Origin: Trichobilharzia szidati
Taxonomy: Eukaryota > Platyhelminthes > Trematoda > Strigeidida > Schistosomatidae
NCBI GenBank assembly: GCA_944472155.2
Contig: OX235273.1
Span: forward strand, 103,624,582-103,688,581
DNA length: 64,000 nt
Direction: 5' to 3'
Both the position numbers and the translations under genes were made by a program. Shown piece by piece: positions 20,308 to 32,240 of this stretch. How positions within the stretch are numbered: position 1 is the first letter of the stretch; each line of letters opens with the position of its first letter. The notes beneath the pieces were generated by a model, which was given only the letters and a program-made list of their open reading frames with translations, was not told where the DNA came from and made no database searches.

Positions 20308-21004
20308 TTTTAACAAACGACGACGGTGACATTTACGATATCGTGTTATTTCGATTGGACCAATTCCAGTTGGCATTTTCCTCACAAAATCAAAGAATGC
20401 ACCTTTGAATGATGTAATCGGTGAACTAGAATTCTGTTCTCGTTTACATGGATGATAATGTGTGTGGGATTATGAAAAATGAGAATGATGCAATGAACAT
20501 CCTTGAAGAAACTTAATCAAGTGTATTCAAGCAATGGCAGTATTTCATTCCTAGACGTCCTTATGACTAGGTAACAGGATGGATGGTACAATAAAAGGCA
20601 TACATCGACGGGTGAGTATACTCGTCTTTTGAGATTCTTACCTGTGCAATTTAAACGCAATTTAGTAAAGTGTTTGGTTCACAGAACTACAGTAATCTGC
20701 TCTAATGACTGTCATATTGAAGAATTCAAGATTATGAAACAAGCACTGAGTGAAAGTGGATATCCAGAAAAGTTTATTCATAAAAATGTGAATTTGAAGT
20801 CAAGGCAAGCTGATACGTCAACGGCTACGAAGAAGCCCACTGTTCCTAAATGTACACATTCTCAATGGTAACATCAGTGAAATAATAACACAACGCTTGA
20901 AGAATTCAGTAAAAGGAGCATCCAATGCAGCAGCAGAAGTCTACTGCTTTTTCACAAACACTCCAATTTTATGTTCGAGGACTAAGGATGAATTACTTAA
21001 TCTC
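20308..21004 (+). mobile_element. PLE-C fragment with RT motif YMDD
   Basis: Carries YMDDNVCGIMKNENDAMNIL (from about 20448), the catalytic RT motif C of a Penelope-like RT, followed by SSISFLDVLMT-like and 'RHTSTGEYTRL' regions and MKQALSESGYPEKFIHKNVN (20629-20871). A stop follows NILEET. The 3' part is cut at about 21004 by a SINE3 insertion within NYLIS-coding sequence that is continuous in the copy at 57000-58012. Confidence 0.8.
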
Positions 21005-21192
21005 TCCACCGGTAGTACAGCGGTTAGGACGCTCGCCGACCATGCACATGGTCCGTGGTTCGATCCCCTGCCGACGCACACCAGATATCAATGGTGGGCC
21101 TACAAAATTTGGGCTACCGATATCACATGCAGAAAATTCCATACTTGTACCGAAAATACGGTGTGGAATCAAGCTATAATCAAAAATCAATA
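21005..21192 (+). repeat. SINE3 copy inserted in PLE-C
   Basis: Head CCGGTAGTACAGCGGTTAGG, box B GTGGTTCGATCCCC (21054-21067), GGGCCTACAAAATTTGGGCT, tail GGTGTGGAATCAAGCTATAA. Same subtype as 15310-15500. Comparison with the PLE-C copy at 57300 places its left boundary near 21004. Confidence 0.8.
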
Positions 21193-21235
21193 AATAGAAT
21201 ACCACTACTACTACTCTGTGTTGTAAGAAATGAGC

Positions 21236-21530
21236 AGTTGTAACTAGGAGGATCCACCAAGTCAAACAAGATGATAGTTACACGCCTTTGACACTGATTG
21301 GTGGTTGTGCTATATATATATATATATATAATATATCACGAATTCGCAGAAACTGGAATTCATAAACTCTTGGTTCGGGTCCCAGTGTCTGAAGAGTCTA
21401 TGGGCTCGCCTCGTAACCGGAACATCCCTGGTTCGAACCCCGGTGGATAAGTACTGATGAAGAGCCCCAAACTAGGTTAACGAAACAGCTGTCCATAACT
21501 CCCTGCAGGATTTCCAATGGTTCTCTAATC
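21236..21530 (+). repeat. SINE1 copy, nearly full length
   Basis: 5' module (TCCACCAAGTCAAACAAGAT ... GTTGTGC), a (TA)n linker (21311-21330), 'GCGAATT..CAGAA', box B TGGTTCGAACCCC (21429-21441), then CTGATGAAGAGCCCC ... TTAACGAAACAGCTGTCC and the 3' block CAGGATTTCCAATGGTTCTC. The hammerhead-like module has the SINE1-specific AGA insertion after CTGATGA. Confidence 0.75.
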
Positions 21531-21584
21531 AATACTATATGTTCACTGTTATCTATGATCGTTTACTTCTGAAATCTGATGTTT

Positions 21585-22430
21585 ATAATAATAATAATAA
21601 TAGATTCCGGACACCAAGCATGGTTTTACAAAGGAGAAAAACGATAACCCCGCAGCTCTATCTTAGAATATCTGATAGATTCCGGACACCAAGCTACACC
21701 CCAAACAAACTTCAAAGTCGTCTACAGAATACGAAGCAGTCTTCCTAAAAGTGTACGAATCAGACTTCTTCAAACTGCAGAAGCAATGGCAATTCACTTG
21801 CTAAGTCCTGAACTCTGCATACAGAAGAAGTTCGTTCACTCACTACATTTGCAATGGACGTAATCTATCTTAATACCCGACAGGTAAATTCTACCTAATC
21901 TTTTTTTTCTGTCTCTTCATTAGTATTATTTTGTCTTTTCAATTGTAATATTTCACATTTTCAACCTTCTTGTTCTCTACCCCAACCCGATTTAATTTCT
22001 ACACCTCATTACCACTGTTACTGACTTGACCAACGCTCAATTTCTAGTCATTTATGTTACGTCATCCAACTTATTTGCTCAATTTTAGTTCTAATTTAAA
22101 TGGCATTATTCTCTACCCCACTTCTACTTAGTCTCTACCTGTGTTGTTATCCTGACCTAAGTTGAAACATTTTAGTCAATTATATTACGTCATCTAACTT
22201 ACTAACTAACTCAATCTTACTTTAGTTGCTGTCTAATTAACCTTGTTTCTATATGAGATCATTCTTGTATTACCTGATTAATTATCTAAACTTGACAAAC
22301 CTCATGTACACACACACACAAATAATTATATATAAATGCGATTGTACAGCTATGTGAATGAATTCGTCGAAAAGAGTCTCTTCGCTGAACGTCTTCTCTT
22401 TTTCATATGACTCAATGGGGATTTTTAAGC
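21585..22430 (+). mobile_element. PLE-B copy: endonuclease C-terminal part and terminal repeat
   Basis: Decayed GIY-YIG C-terminal region (PRSSILEYLIDSG-like, with the 'GATTCCGGACACCAAGC' block duplicated at 21602 and 21676), then CIQKKFVHSLHLQWT, followed by the family-B terminal repeat (about 21960-22430) ending with TTCGTCGAAAAGAGTCTCTT. Stops throughout. Confidence 0.7.
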
Positions 22431-23274
22431 TAATAATAATCACATTATTTTCAGACAACATTAATAATCACACAGAATGGAATTTTCAGTGTTTTATACA
22501 TACTGCAACAATTTAGCTCCTTTTGTAAATATGTACGTACATAAAGTTGAAAAAAGAGTCATAAAACCATAAAAACTGAAAGTTAATGGAACATAATGAA
22601 TTATAAATAAATAATATAATCAATAATACATGTAATAATAAACTTTGTTTATATTTGGCAATTCAAGTTACTAATTTAAAAGTTTATAAGTTCTTTTCTA
22701 ATATCTGACTCTCTCTCTTTACACAAAAGCTCTTCTAAATATGGTATAGCTCTATTTATATATATTTTAGTAAACATGAATAAATTCCTATGAAGTTTCT
22801 TCTGGTTTTACCCGAAGAGATACAAGGAGAAAGTTGCAAATAAGTAGAGAGGATGTTCGCTATCAGACTAGATAACTTTAGCTAACTGTCTGCAAGGATT
22901 AAAATGTCTATCAAGACAATAATGTCAGTTAGTTGAGTCAGAAGCACACCACGAACCCTAGTTACAGCCTTCAGTATTCTATGTAATATTGTAACAACAA
23001 AAGGCAAGACATGGAAGCCAAGGTATTTTTTTTTCCTTAATCAAACCGCTGTTTATATACCTACAGTTTATATTCGTTAACCAATCACTGAGTGTGTGAT
23101 TTTGGTTTATATTAAACGACATGAAATAGAATGTTCAAATATACATAGAATTCTGTTGCTAACCCAGCACTGAACTGTGGAAACATGTGAGAATCATATT
23201 CCTTTGGAACATGTTGTCTTTGTCACACCACCATAATATGATGTAGTCTTTTTTGAGAAGTCCAGGGAAGAATT
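22431..23274. other. unassigned AT-rich sequence with an LTR-like start
   Basis: 22990-23110 begins TGTAACAACAAAAGGCAAG and continues similarly to the LTR-like repeat at 13462. The rest is AT-rich without recognised features. Confidence 0.35.
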
Positions 23275-24060
23275 ATTATTGTATTATTGTTCCCTTGGGT
23301 TCCTAGTGGAACATAGGGCTTCAACTGCACGTCTCCACTTGCTTCTATCTTCTGCTGTACTTTTCACTTGCATCCATGTTAGTCCATACTGTTTCAACTC
23401 CTCTTCACACGATCTCCTCCATGTCACCCTTAGACGTCCCACTCGCCGCTTCCCTTTTGGGTTCCACTCGAGCGTTGGCCTGACGCGCGATGTCACCCAG
23501 CGGCCTCCTCAGCGAGTGAGTGTCCAATCCATCTCCACTTTCTCCTGCATATTTGTTGGGCGATTGGTTCTTGTTTTGTTTGTTCCCATAGTTTCTTGTT
23601 GGTGATTCTTTCCGGCCAACTGATCTTCAGTATAGAGCGAAGACAGTTGTTGATAAACGTCTGCAACAGGCTGTTGGAAATATTCTTGGTGACCCGCCAA
23701 GTTTCTGATCTGTATAGAAGAAGAACTGACTTGACGTTTGTATTGAAAATCCGAATTTTGTTGTTGATGCTGAGTGAGTGACGAAGATTTCCAGATTGGT
23801 TTCAGGTTGATGAATGTGTTTCTCGCCTTCCCGATTCTCGATTTGACATCCTCGTCCGTTCCTCCTGTAGTTGAAACAATGCTCCCTAGATAAGTGAATG
23901 AAGTAACCTCTTTCAAATCCGTCCCGTTGATGGTGATTGGGAAGAATAATTGTGAAAAATAAAGGAGAATGGGCAGAATACATGAATTCATAAATTTTAA
24001 GAGAAGCAGTTGAGTTATGCCGGCAGAAAGTCTCCACATTTTTAGGTAATAAGTCAAATT
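23275..24060 (-). mobile_element. RTE-A LINE, best preserved 3' fragment
   Basis: Two overlapping minus-strand frames cover the end of the polyprotein. First INGTDLKEVTSFTYLGSIVS and TTGGTDEDVKSRIGKARNTF (24057-23509), then EWNPKGKRRVGRLRVTWRRS and AEDRSKWRRAVEALCSTRNP (23496-23284). Frameshifts around 23770 and 23500 separate them. The tail is CTATGTTCCACTAGGAACCC. This is the C-terminal region typical of RTE-clade LINEs. It is the reference copy for RTE-A here. Confidence 0.88.
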
Positions 24061-24480
24061 CTCTTAGAAATCAGCAGGATATGACATGACCAAAAGAGAT
24101 TTGAAGAGAAACTGAAACCGAGTTAGGAAATATTCGACTTACTCCCTATCACAGTGCCGTTAATATTACAGAAATCATGCGACTGAACCAGTCCCCTCAA
24201 GTCTGGTTCGCATCTGAAAATAAAATCAACAATATGATCTTTGGACGGATTTAGTTGAAGACCATTTATAAGTGAGACCATTTGTCAACTTCAGACAAGA
24301 ATCTATTCATACAAGAACAATCGAAAGCAGAAACTACTGAGACAGAAATTGTCAGATCACCGCCATATTTAGTGAAATTAGCTTTCGAAGAATATGGAAG
24401 GCCATGCAGAATGAAAGAAAAAAGAAATGGAGAGAATGCAGTACATACTGCAGAGCAGTTACTCTCTGCTGACATTGGCA
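24061..24480 (-). mobile_element. CR1/SR1-like LINE reverse transcriptase fragment
   Basis: The minus-strand frame (24475-24266) reads SPFLFSFILHGLPYSSKANF, TKYGGDLTISVSVVSAFDCS, CMNRFLSEVDKWS. This lines up with RT motifs B-C of CR1-like LINEs (SP.LFS..LHDLP ... KYADDLTIS ... L..V..WS). The catalytic YADD has become YGGD. Downstream (to 24061) LNPSK-like and NINGT-like blocks can be followed in other frames. Confidence 0.7.
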
Positions 24481-24484
24481 GTTG

Positions 24485-24700
24485 GTTGAGCTATATATCG
24501 CGAATTGGTAGTAGTTGGAGTTCCCTTAGGCAGGCCATTGTGTCGGGTTTCAATCACTGAATGGTATATATATAACTGGAGGGTTCTGGATTAAAATCTC
24601 AATGGATGTGTACTACAGAACAGTCCCAAACTAGGAGAAAACAGATGTTCAGTACCCCATGGTTCTTCAATGCTCCTGTAACTCATTTCAGCGCGTGAAT
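24485..24700 (+). repeat. SINE1 copy
   Basis: Starts GCTATATATCGCGAATTGG, has the tRNA-like part with GGATTAAAATCTCAATGG, then ACAGAACAGTCCCAAACTAG GAGAAAAC and GTTCAGTACCCCATGG. The hammerhead core is lost (ACAGAACA for CTGATGA). Confidence 0.65.
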
Positions 24701-24799
24701 GAACCTGCGACAAAATGTTTGATTACTTTTATACTACTATAAACGTTTTAGGTAGTATAATTATTTCAAAACAATAAATTTCCACTGTTGACTGTTTTG

Positions 24800-24990
24800 A
24801 CTAATTAAATTACATCCAGGTGACTGGATGATCAATGATTTCACCTTGTAACTTGAAAGCTTTGTGTCGGATCCCTAGTATTGTCATGATTTGGCACTGA
24901 TACAGAGTTTCAAACTAAGACAAAACAGTTGTCCATTATGCTGTGGTGGTTTTCAGTAAGTTTTCTAACTGATATATCAGTTCTCAACGA
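24800..24990 (+). repeat. SINE1 copy, diverged
   Basis: Order preserved: CACCTTGTAACTTGAAAGC, GTGTCGGATCCCTAGTATTG (box-B position), CTGATACAGAGTTTCAAACT, AAAACAGTTGTCCA, GGTTTTCAGTAAGTTTTCTAA. Confidence 0.5.
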
Positions 24991-26225
24991 AATCTCCATT
25001 TTTAGTAATAATCATAAAGCTTTACTTCAGACAATATGTGAACGAACAGTACAGATATTTTCAGCAATATTTAGTTCCAAAATATTTCCTCTTCATACAG
25101 GATTCACATGTAAAGTTGTAATCTGAAGTATATTATTTGACGTAATGTCATTGTATATGACGAGTGAACCATTTCTTCATTTCCTTCAAGAATTGCACAA
25201 CGTTTTATTGGAAGCTAATTAAATCTGTTCATCAGTTCATGTAGTAATCATTTAATATAATTGTAGGATGAAAACATTAGTCTGGACCCTCAACAAAAAA
25301 AAAATAATAAGGGTTGTACAGATCTAAATTATAAATAAAAAAGTGCTTTTGCTCCTACCATCTACAAGCCTGTTCAGCTTCTTGTCAAGATGCTACCCAT
25401 TGGGCCCTACAGAAATTCGTGAGGCATCTTACAGGTCAGCTTGTCCTACATGTTCTAATTTTCCAGATCTTTGAATTCACTCCTCACTTAAATATCACTT
25501 ACCTACCTCACAATAATCTTTTTATTTACGCACTATTATACTCTATCTGATCTTAACTACCTAGGCCTTTATTGAAGCTGAAACTTGCTCTTTGTTCATA
25601 TTTGTTGCTTGCCCAAAGTCTGGTTGCTTTGATTAAAAACACAACAACACCAATGTTTGAACAAAGCTATATCTTCATCGAAAACATCATAGTTTCCATG
25701 CTTAGACCAATATGGTTAGCATTACAGATTGCAAATATATACTATCATTTCAAGTACTATATAGCTTCTTCTTCTCTTGTATTTATCTTGTAAATATACT
25801 TCCAATAATGTATTATTCATAATTGCATTTTATACCATTTTGCAGCTGCGCAGAATTTTCTTCTCTTCCTGAAATAGCGTTCAATCACGTGGCGGCATAG
25901 CACTCACCCAGATATACGCTGTTCACTGGTTGACCATAACGATCAGCAGGAAACGGAACGAAGTTTGGGTTGTCGCTCAACTTTGATGGTGACCTTAGTA
26001 AACGGTTTACAATTTAACATTTATAAGAACCTGTTCTGATTGCTTGTACAATAATTGAGCAATTTAAACTTTTGAAAAAGTATTAATTTATGATACTTCA
26101 GGATTGTAATTTATAACATTACTGATCGTGTCTGTAAAAATGGCATGCATTTCTTGTAAACTTACCCGTTTATACGAAATATAAATTATTACAATAAGAA
26201 ATGCTCAAGATTTTAAACATTATCT
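24991..26225. other. unassigned AT-rich sequence
   Basis: Several short open frames rich in Leu, Ile and Phe, as expected by chance at this composition. No recognised gene or repeat. Confidence 0.4.
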
Positions 26226-26229
26226 ATTG

Positions 26230-26400
26230 ATGGAAATTCCGGTAGCCCAGTGATCCATATTAGTTAAGGGAATAATTTTAAGCTTAACTCCATATTGATA
26301 TCAGTCAGAGAACTGTTAAAAGCCAGGGTGTACTGGATGCGCGTTTTGTCCCAATCTGGGACTCATCCGTAGTATTCATCCATCGAAGTAATTGCTACTG
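26230..26400 (-). repeat. SINE1 fragment
   Basis: Minus strand shows GGATGAATACTACGGATGAG TCCCAGATTGGGAC AAAAC, then CCAGTACACCCTGG and the CTCTGACTGATATCA block. Only the 3' half with a decayed hammerhead-like module is clear. Confidence 0.5.
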
Positions 26401-27234
26401 TCTGACAACATTAATGTGTTATTATTTTTTTTTTAAATGACATGGAATTGTAGAGAAGAAAAGACCGAGGAGGCTGGAAGAAATGTTTATTTGATGAAAC
26501 GTATTGTACATAGGTAAATTTGGTATACCATATTCTCAAACCGCCAATTGCACATCATTTACCACATCCTTGACGAATTGGTCGAATATCGTCACATTCG
26601 ATAGCTTCTTGGATTCTGCATCATATGGCAACATTCTTCTCATAGTTCTCTTCTTTGGTTGCTCTTTGCAGTGTGCAAAAAATATTGTTACTTTTCTGAA
26701 TTCGCTTTCTGATATACTACTTATTTCGGATTATAAGTAGCACTCCCCACAGAATCATGTACATCATAATTCCAAGAGAGGTAATATGTTCGAAGAGATT
26801 GTTAATAGATCATAGTTAAAAAAAAACTCCTATATATGTGATAATATGCATAAATGCAACACTAATTTGAATGTCAGATATCAAATGATCAGGAATAATA
26901 AGAAAATGTGTTTTGTGATTAATGTTCAGCAATCAGGGAGAGAGAGAAAGATGGAGAGAGTGGGTTAGGAGGCTGTGTTTGCGTCAGTGTCTTAAGGAAT
27001 TACCCATGATAAATTGAGAAAATATATAGTTTTTTGTACAAATGTAAAGGTACATAGGAGGATGGATCAGGTGAATTCTGCTGTAAAAGAAGAATCATGA
27101 AAAAATGGGGTGACGATGGGTGGAGGAAACGTTACACGTAAGAGGAACATTCATAAATCAGACGATGCCATTTTTGTAAAAGGTACGCTATTTGATTATG
27201 CTAATTTTGGATTTATACGTATGCATTTGTTGAA
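26401..27234. other. unassigned sequence
   Basis: AT-rich, with an AG-rich run at 26936-26962. No gene recognised. Confidence 0.35.
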
Positions 27235-27690
27235 GGATTTCAGCAGTACGCACCCACACTGTGGGGTTCGAACCCAGGACAATTTGGTTACAAGGAGAGC
27301 TCGACTGGCTGTATTCAGGCAGATACCTGGGGTTCTAGTTGGAAGTCATGACCAGTAGAGTACAGCAAGTTGAAGATGAGGCAGTAACTCATCAAAGAAG
27401 ACATTAGCTAAAGGTCGCGCTATGTCATGAATTGGGGAAGTTAGAATTCATGGGCTGGCCATTGGATCGAGTCCCACCGGCTGTCTGGCCTTGTAACCAG
27501 TAGGTTCTGGGTTCGAACCCTAGCAGTGTATGTGCGTGCCGATGTAGAGTCTCAGATTAGATTGACGAAACAGCTGCCTGACAGTACTCCCTGCAGGTTT
27601 TCCAATGCTTCTCTAACTGATGTCAGCTCATGATGAAATCCTGTAACCAATCAAACAAAATCCCTACAAAACCGATATGTATTTGTCACA
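27235..27690. repeat. two SINE1 pieces, the second a nearly complete plus-strand copy
   Basis: 27240-27310 is a minus-strand SINE1 head (box B GGTTCGAACCC in reverse near 27266). From about 27325 a plus-strand copy runs: ACCTGGGGTTCTAGTTGGAA, GGTCGCGCTATGTCATGAAT, GGGCTGGCCATTGGATCG, box B GGGTTCGAACCCTAG (27509-27523), CCGATGTAGAGTCTCAG ... GACGAAACAGC, then the full 3' end with CTCATGATGAAATCCTGTAA and CCAATCAAACAAAATCCC. It shows the complete SINE1 3' end. Confidence 0.75.
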
Positions 27691-27879
27691 GAAACTTGTA
27701 TACAAAAGAGATTACCTTTAATGTGAGAAGGTCATTTATTATGCATAAATAAATAAGGCCTTTGACATTTCGACCTAAATTACTATGGCACTGCTTCTAC
27801 ACTAAAGAATGGAGCAAAAATTCATAAACTCTATTAAACAGGTGTATATGGTGATGCCAAATGCCAAGTAATTCACAAC

Positions 27880-28735
27880 ACAAAGCTCATAGAAGCATTG
27901 GAAGTGAAGATAAGAGCAAGATAAGGTTGTCCACTATCACTGGTGACCATCCTGATCGAGGAAGACTGGATCATGTGGTAGACTGTGGGGAGTGAGAAGA
28001 GAGGCATTCATACAATGGATTGATAAAAAGACCTTAATAGGTCTGAATTTCGTAGATGACCTATGCTTCATGTTGAAGATTTACAACTGAAAATCAACAA
28101 GATGACAGAAGTGGAAGAGAAGACGGCAGTGATGAAGATAACCAATCATGAATGATCAATATTTAAGGAATTGTGAACAAGGTCATTTCTTCCACTTATT
28201 TGAGCAGCATCATTTCAACTACAGTTGGCACGAATGAGGATCTCAAGGATGCGATCAGACAAGAATTACTCTGAAATCAGCATAAAGAAAAAAAATTCGC
28301 ATTTTCAACACCTATGTCAAGTCAGCCAGTGTACTCCTTTATGGTTCAAACAGTTGGCTCGTCGCCCAAGCCATTTCCAACAAGCTAATTCAGACTTTCG
28401 TCGACAGCTGCCTTCGCTTCAAAGTTTAGATCACATGGCCAGCCAGACAGGATTGACAACAGGGAACTCTTAAAGGCGATAAATCAACCAAGGAACTATT
28501 AACCAAAGAGACTGTTGAGTGACATCGTGCGTCAGCCTAGTCGTCCAATGAAACACGAATAGAAAAGATAAAGTGGTGATGGGTCCGAGAGTAACACGGA
28601 AGAGATCGCGTGAGTTGGAGGAGATGAAAGCTTATGGACAGTCGTAGGGTCATCTGTAGATGACTGTAGAGAACAAGGTGAAATTCACATGTGCTGTTGA
28701 AGCCCTGTGTTCCATTGTAAACCCAAAGAAATAAT
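27880..28735 (+). mobile_element. RTE-A LINE fragment with RT motifs
   Basis: Reads as an eroded RT: LEVKIRARQGCPLS-like motif B (27900-27940), EEDWIMW, FVDDLC as motif C (near 28050), then SSIISTTVGTNEDLKDA-like text and a C-terminal stretch. The 3' tail GAAGCCCTGTGTTCCATTG ends at about 28735 before an AT-rich run. Frames shift repeatedly. Confidence 0.75.
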
Positions 28736-28754
28736 ATTAAATGATAATTATTTA

Positions 28755-29835
28755 ATCATTCTTTTTATAATAATGAGAGGAAAACTCACGGAATCCTTCG
28801 AATTGAAAAGGGGAGTAGGACAAGTTGGCTGCCTACCATCTCCAAAGGTTTTCCTGATTGCAGTAGACTGGATAATGCGATGGATAGTGGACAACGAGAA
28901 GACAGGCATAAAATGCACCCATACAAAAACATGGAGGATCAGGACTTCGCCGGTGATGATATATATCTGATTTCCTACAAACTGGAAGATATACAAGTGA
29001 AAATAAACAAGTTGGCAGAAGAAGCATCCACAGAAGATAGGATTTCAGGTGAACATAGAGAAAACAGGGGTGATGAAGATTCCTGGCCAACAGAAACAGC
29101 AACATTAACAACAACAATGGACAGCAATCAGCATAAATGGGAGGAATTCTGAAAGAAGCAACCTCCTTCACCTACCTACCTGGGAAGCATCGTTTCAACT
29201 ACAGGTGGACAGAACTGATAAGGATATTAAAGTGCGAGGATCTGGAAATCAAAGCAAGCTTTCATTTCTCTCGAGTCTGTGTGGAGATCAACAGCACTAC
29301 TCAGCATGAAAACGAAGATCAGATCCGGATTTTCAACTGCAATGTGAAGTCAGTGCCACTTACTATATGGATCAGAGACTTGGCCCCGCGCAGCGTCACG
29401 AAGGGCACTTCAAACAAACTACACACCTTCTTCATCAACAGCTGTATTCGCTCAATACTACTGAAGATGAGATGGCCGGCCAGGAAAGATGAGCAACAGG
29501 GATCTCTGGCAATGAACGAACCAACCTAGCAGGAACCAAGTGTACAAGAAATATGCAGGAAGAAATGGAGGTGGATTGGACATACTCTGAGAAAACAAAC
29601 CATCAAGTGAGTGACATCACACGCCATGCTCTCTCTCTCTTGAGTGGAACCCGAATTTGAAGCGGCGATGTGGTCGTCAGTGCGAGGGTGGGGTGACATG
29701 GAGGAGGTGATGTGAAGAGGGGATGAAAGCATGTGGGCAGACGTGGATTCAGGTGAAAACGTTGGTAGAGAACTGGAGGCAATGGAGACGTGTGTCTGAA
29801 GCCCTATATTCCTCTAGGAATTAAAGGAAACAATA
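28755..29835 (+). mobile_element. RTE-A LINE, second copy in tandem orientation
   Basis: Begins in RT motif B (LTESFELKRGVGQVGC, then AVDWIMRWIVDNEKTG), continues with EEASTEDRISGEHRENR, the SFTYLPGKH/GSIVSTTG region near 29165-29210, and the C-terminal end. The tail is TATATTCCTCTAGGAATTAA then (AATAAT)n. It starts only 20 bp after the previous copy, in the same orientation but at an RT position further upstream than that copy's end, so two separate insertions. Confidence 0.75.
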
Positions 29836-30004
29836 ATAATAATTATAATTTGAGCAAATAGTATTTTCAGTAATGTAGAGTGTACAATTATATAATAAAA
29901 TTATTAACGATAGACATTTAATGCTTCCCCCCTCCCACCCGATAGCAAGAAAAGATAAAAATAATTTAATTTGAAATATTGCTTACATCATCAAAATATT
30001 TTGA

Positions 30005-30235
30005 AGTATTTTTTCATTCTTTGTATTCCAAGTGGAACACAGGGTTCTCAAGCTTCGTAGTTTCAGTGGTGGGATTGAAGTTCCTATACTCATGTTTAAT
30101 CATCCGTCTATACCACGCCTACTGGGCTTTAATAAACTAGTTGACGTAAAGTTGTGTGTTCGTCGGGGTTGAAACCCGGACCTTCTAGGAGGGTGGTGGG
30201 CATTCTACCACTGAACCACCTACGAACATCCTAAA
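30005..30235 (-). repeat. SINE3 copy
   Basis: Minus strand: GTTCGTAGGTGGTTCAGTGG as head/box A, box B GGGTTTCAACCCC, an eroded central block, and the tail AACCCTGTGTTCCACTTGGA, which matches the RTE-A 3' tail. Confidence 0.75.
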
Positions 30236-30419
30236 ATATCTTTCGAAATACTGAACACTAATCAAATTGTAACTAAGGGTGTGAAAATGGTTAAGTAATA
30301 AGTCGAGTTGTACTAAAACCATTAACTTTCATCGTGGAGATTGTAGGCAGTCAGCTGATACGCTTCCTTTATTGGCTTAATTTGCGTGTAGCTACTAAAA
30401 CAGATATGTATTGGAAGTA

Positions 30420-31262
30420 CAGAAACAAGAATCTATCTTAGATTTCCTGAACACCTACCAAAAATCCCAATTTAAACATTTGGTAAGCAAAGGGATTTAG
30501 TGGAGAAATGCACATAGATGTGGACATAAGCGGTAATCTATCCTTGATGCATTTACTCTTTTACCTGCTCCTGTGGAGCTGTTTATATTGGACGTTGTAA
30601 GCGTAATCTCCGAAAACGTGTAGCTGAACACTATCCAGTCTGGTTAATGAAAGGCGAACGTAGAACTGCGAAGTCGTCTATTTGTGATTACCTGTTAGAG
30701 TCTGGTCATTCAGCCCCACGTGATTCATCCTTCAACGTTATCTACATAACAAAATCAAATCGCTCCAAAAGTTTACGTTTTCTTCACTTATGCATAGCCG
30801 AAGCTTTAGCTATACATGAACAGAAACCTAAATTATGTGTTCAAAAACGTTTTGTCAAACCCCTTTCTTTACCTTGGTCATAGTAATGTTCTTTCTAGTT
30901 TTTATTTTATTTTATTTTACCACTTGAACTCTTTCCCCTTCACTTCACATCTTCATTCTTATCGTAATCGTACTCCTAATTTTTAAAATTTGTTGACAAC
31001 ACTTGACATTTTTAAAAATTTTTGATATCAATTCACTTATTAAACAATCTTTAATAATTTTGTAATTCATCCACTTCAACTCTACCCCTTATAACATTTT
31101 AATTATCGTTATTCTTATCACATATATGTATATTGACTGAGCAATTATTTAGTGCCACTTAATAACTTTTTCTGTAATATAAATACAACCGTACAGCTTG
31201 AAAATGAAGTCGTTGAAAAGAAATTTCTTCGCTGAACAAAAAACTGTGTTTTTACTTATGAA
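30420..31262 (+). mobile_element. PLE-A copy: GIY-YIG endonuclease and 3' terminal repeat
   Basis: From about 30552 it reads YSFTCSCGAVYIGRCKRNLR then KRVAEHYPVWLMKGERRTAK, SSICDYLLESGHSAPR, SLRFLHLCIAEALAIHEQKP and KLCVQKRFVKPLSLPW, ending in TAG at 30881-30883. The GIY-YIG centre (VYIG) is present and the frame from 30552 appears open, making this the best PLE-A endonuclease here. The terminal repeat follows (about 31040-31262). Directly upstream, 30509-30551 is inverted in place (see findings). Confidence 0.85.
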
Positions 31263-31319
31263 TAAATGGGTATTTTTCGTGATTTAAAAGAAAAATAAAA
31301 CGATTTGGACAATGATAAT

Positions 31320-32090
31320 TTTCAAAAGGCTTAGTGGGAGGGTGAAGTTGTCAGGTTTATACACTCGTGTGATGATGACTAAGGTAAGCGAAGTGGCTGT
31401 AGGAATTTCTTCTGAACACACAGGTTTGACTCCTTCAAGTGGATTCCGATGACTTCAGGTGTATGTAGAAGATAAACTCGTAACGCAGAATATAGATTAG
31501 TTGGATTGCGATAAATAATTTTAAATGCTGTATTAACATATCAACTTTATGCTCAGTGTCTACAAGGTGTGCTAAAAAAGAGCTAAGAATAGATCTTGTT
31601 TATCCCTTGCTTAACCATGCTGGATGATGTTCGGAAATACGATGATGAACCTGCTTAATTTTACGTTTAATGTAGCTGACTCCGCAGCTGCAGTCAAACT
31701 GATAGATGCACATAACGGAGGCGAAATTAGGTAGTTTGTCTCTATCTCTTGAAGGTAAAATAGGGGTGGTAGTGGATAGACAACGCACCTCTGTTGCACT
31801 GAAAGCTCTTTTAATTGCATTCTTCAGACGTTGTGTTAATATTTCGCTGATGTTGTCACCGAGGACTGGAGTTTTATGAACAATGGTTTTTTTTATGGAA
31901 CTGTTGCCTTAGTGGCTAGTTTTAGTGCTAAATTCAAATTTTTCTCAATGAATTTATCTGGATGTTCATTTTTGCTAAGTAACTCTCTGGATAATCTTGA
32001 GCTCCTTATTGAGAGAGTCGAGTGAACAGATTATCCTAGCTCTATGAACCATCCACCTTCCTGGTGAGGAAGACGTCTAGGCAAAAAGCT
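31320..32090 (-). mobile_element. PLE-C copy: RT end and GIY-YIG endonuclease
   Basis: On the minus strand: RT C-terminal/linker region (32090-31800), then SVMCIYQFDCSCGVSYIKRK and VHHRISEHHPAWLSKG (31788-31600), where the YIG of GIY-YIG has become YIK, then an eroded C-terminal half to about 31330. Closest copy: 57000-58012. Confidence 0.75.
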
Positions 32091-32110
32091 TGAGATTATT
32101 TGTTTTAGTC

Positions 32111-32240
32111 GTGCGTCGGTGGCACAGCGGTAGAGTGCTCACCGACCTCGCAGGTGGTCCGGCCAACGCACTCCTTTACCTCGTCTCTAGCTTGAAGCTC
32201 TATGTTCCACTGGGAACGTAAAGGAATAAAAATTAAAAAA
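32111..32240 (+). repeat. SINE3 insertion with target-site duplication
   Basis: GTGCGTCGGTGGCACAGCGG head, then CTCGCAGGTGGTCCGG and the RTE-A-like tail GAAGCTCTATGTTCCACTGG, ending AAAAATTAAAAAA. TTGTTTTAGTC lies on both sides (32100-32110 and 32241-32251), an 11-bp target-site duplication. The middle of the element is deleted (130 bp against about 230). Confidence 0.88.

Noticed and set aside
24282..24560. Plus-strand open frame of 92 codons
   Set aside because: It is the antisense of the CR1-like RT fragment, whose minus-strand reading has recognisable RT motifs.
28225..28473. 82-codon open frame as a gene
   Set aside because: It is part of the decayed RTE-A LINE at 27880-28735, read out of the element's frame in places.
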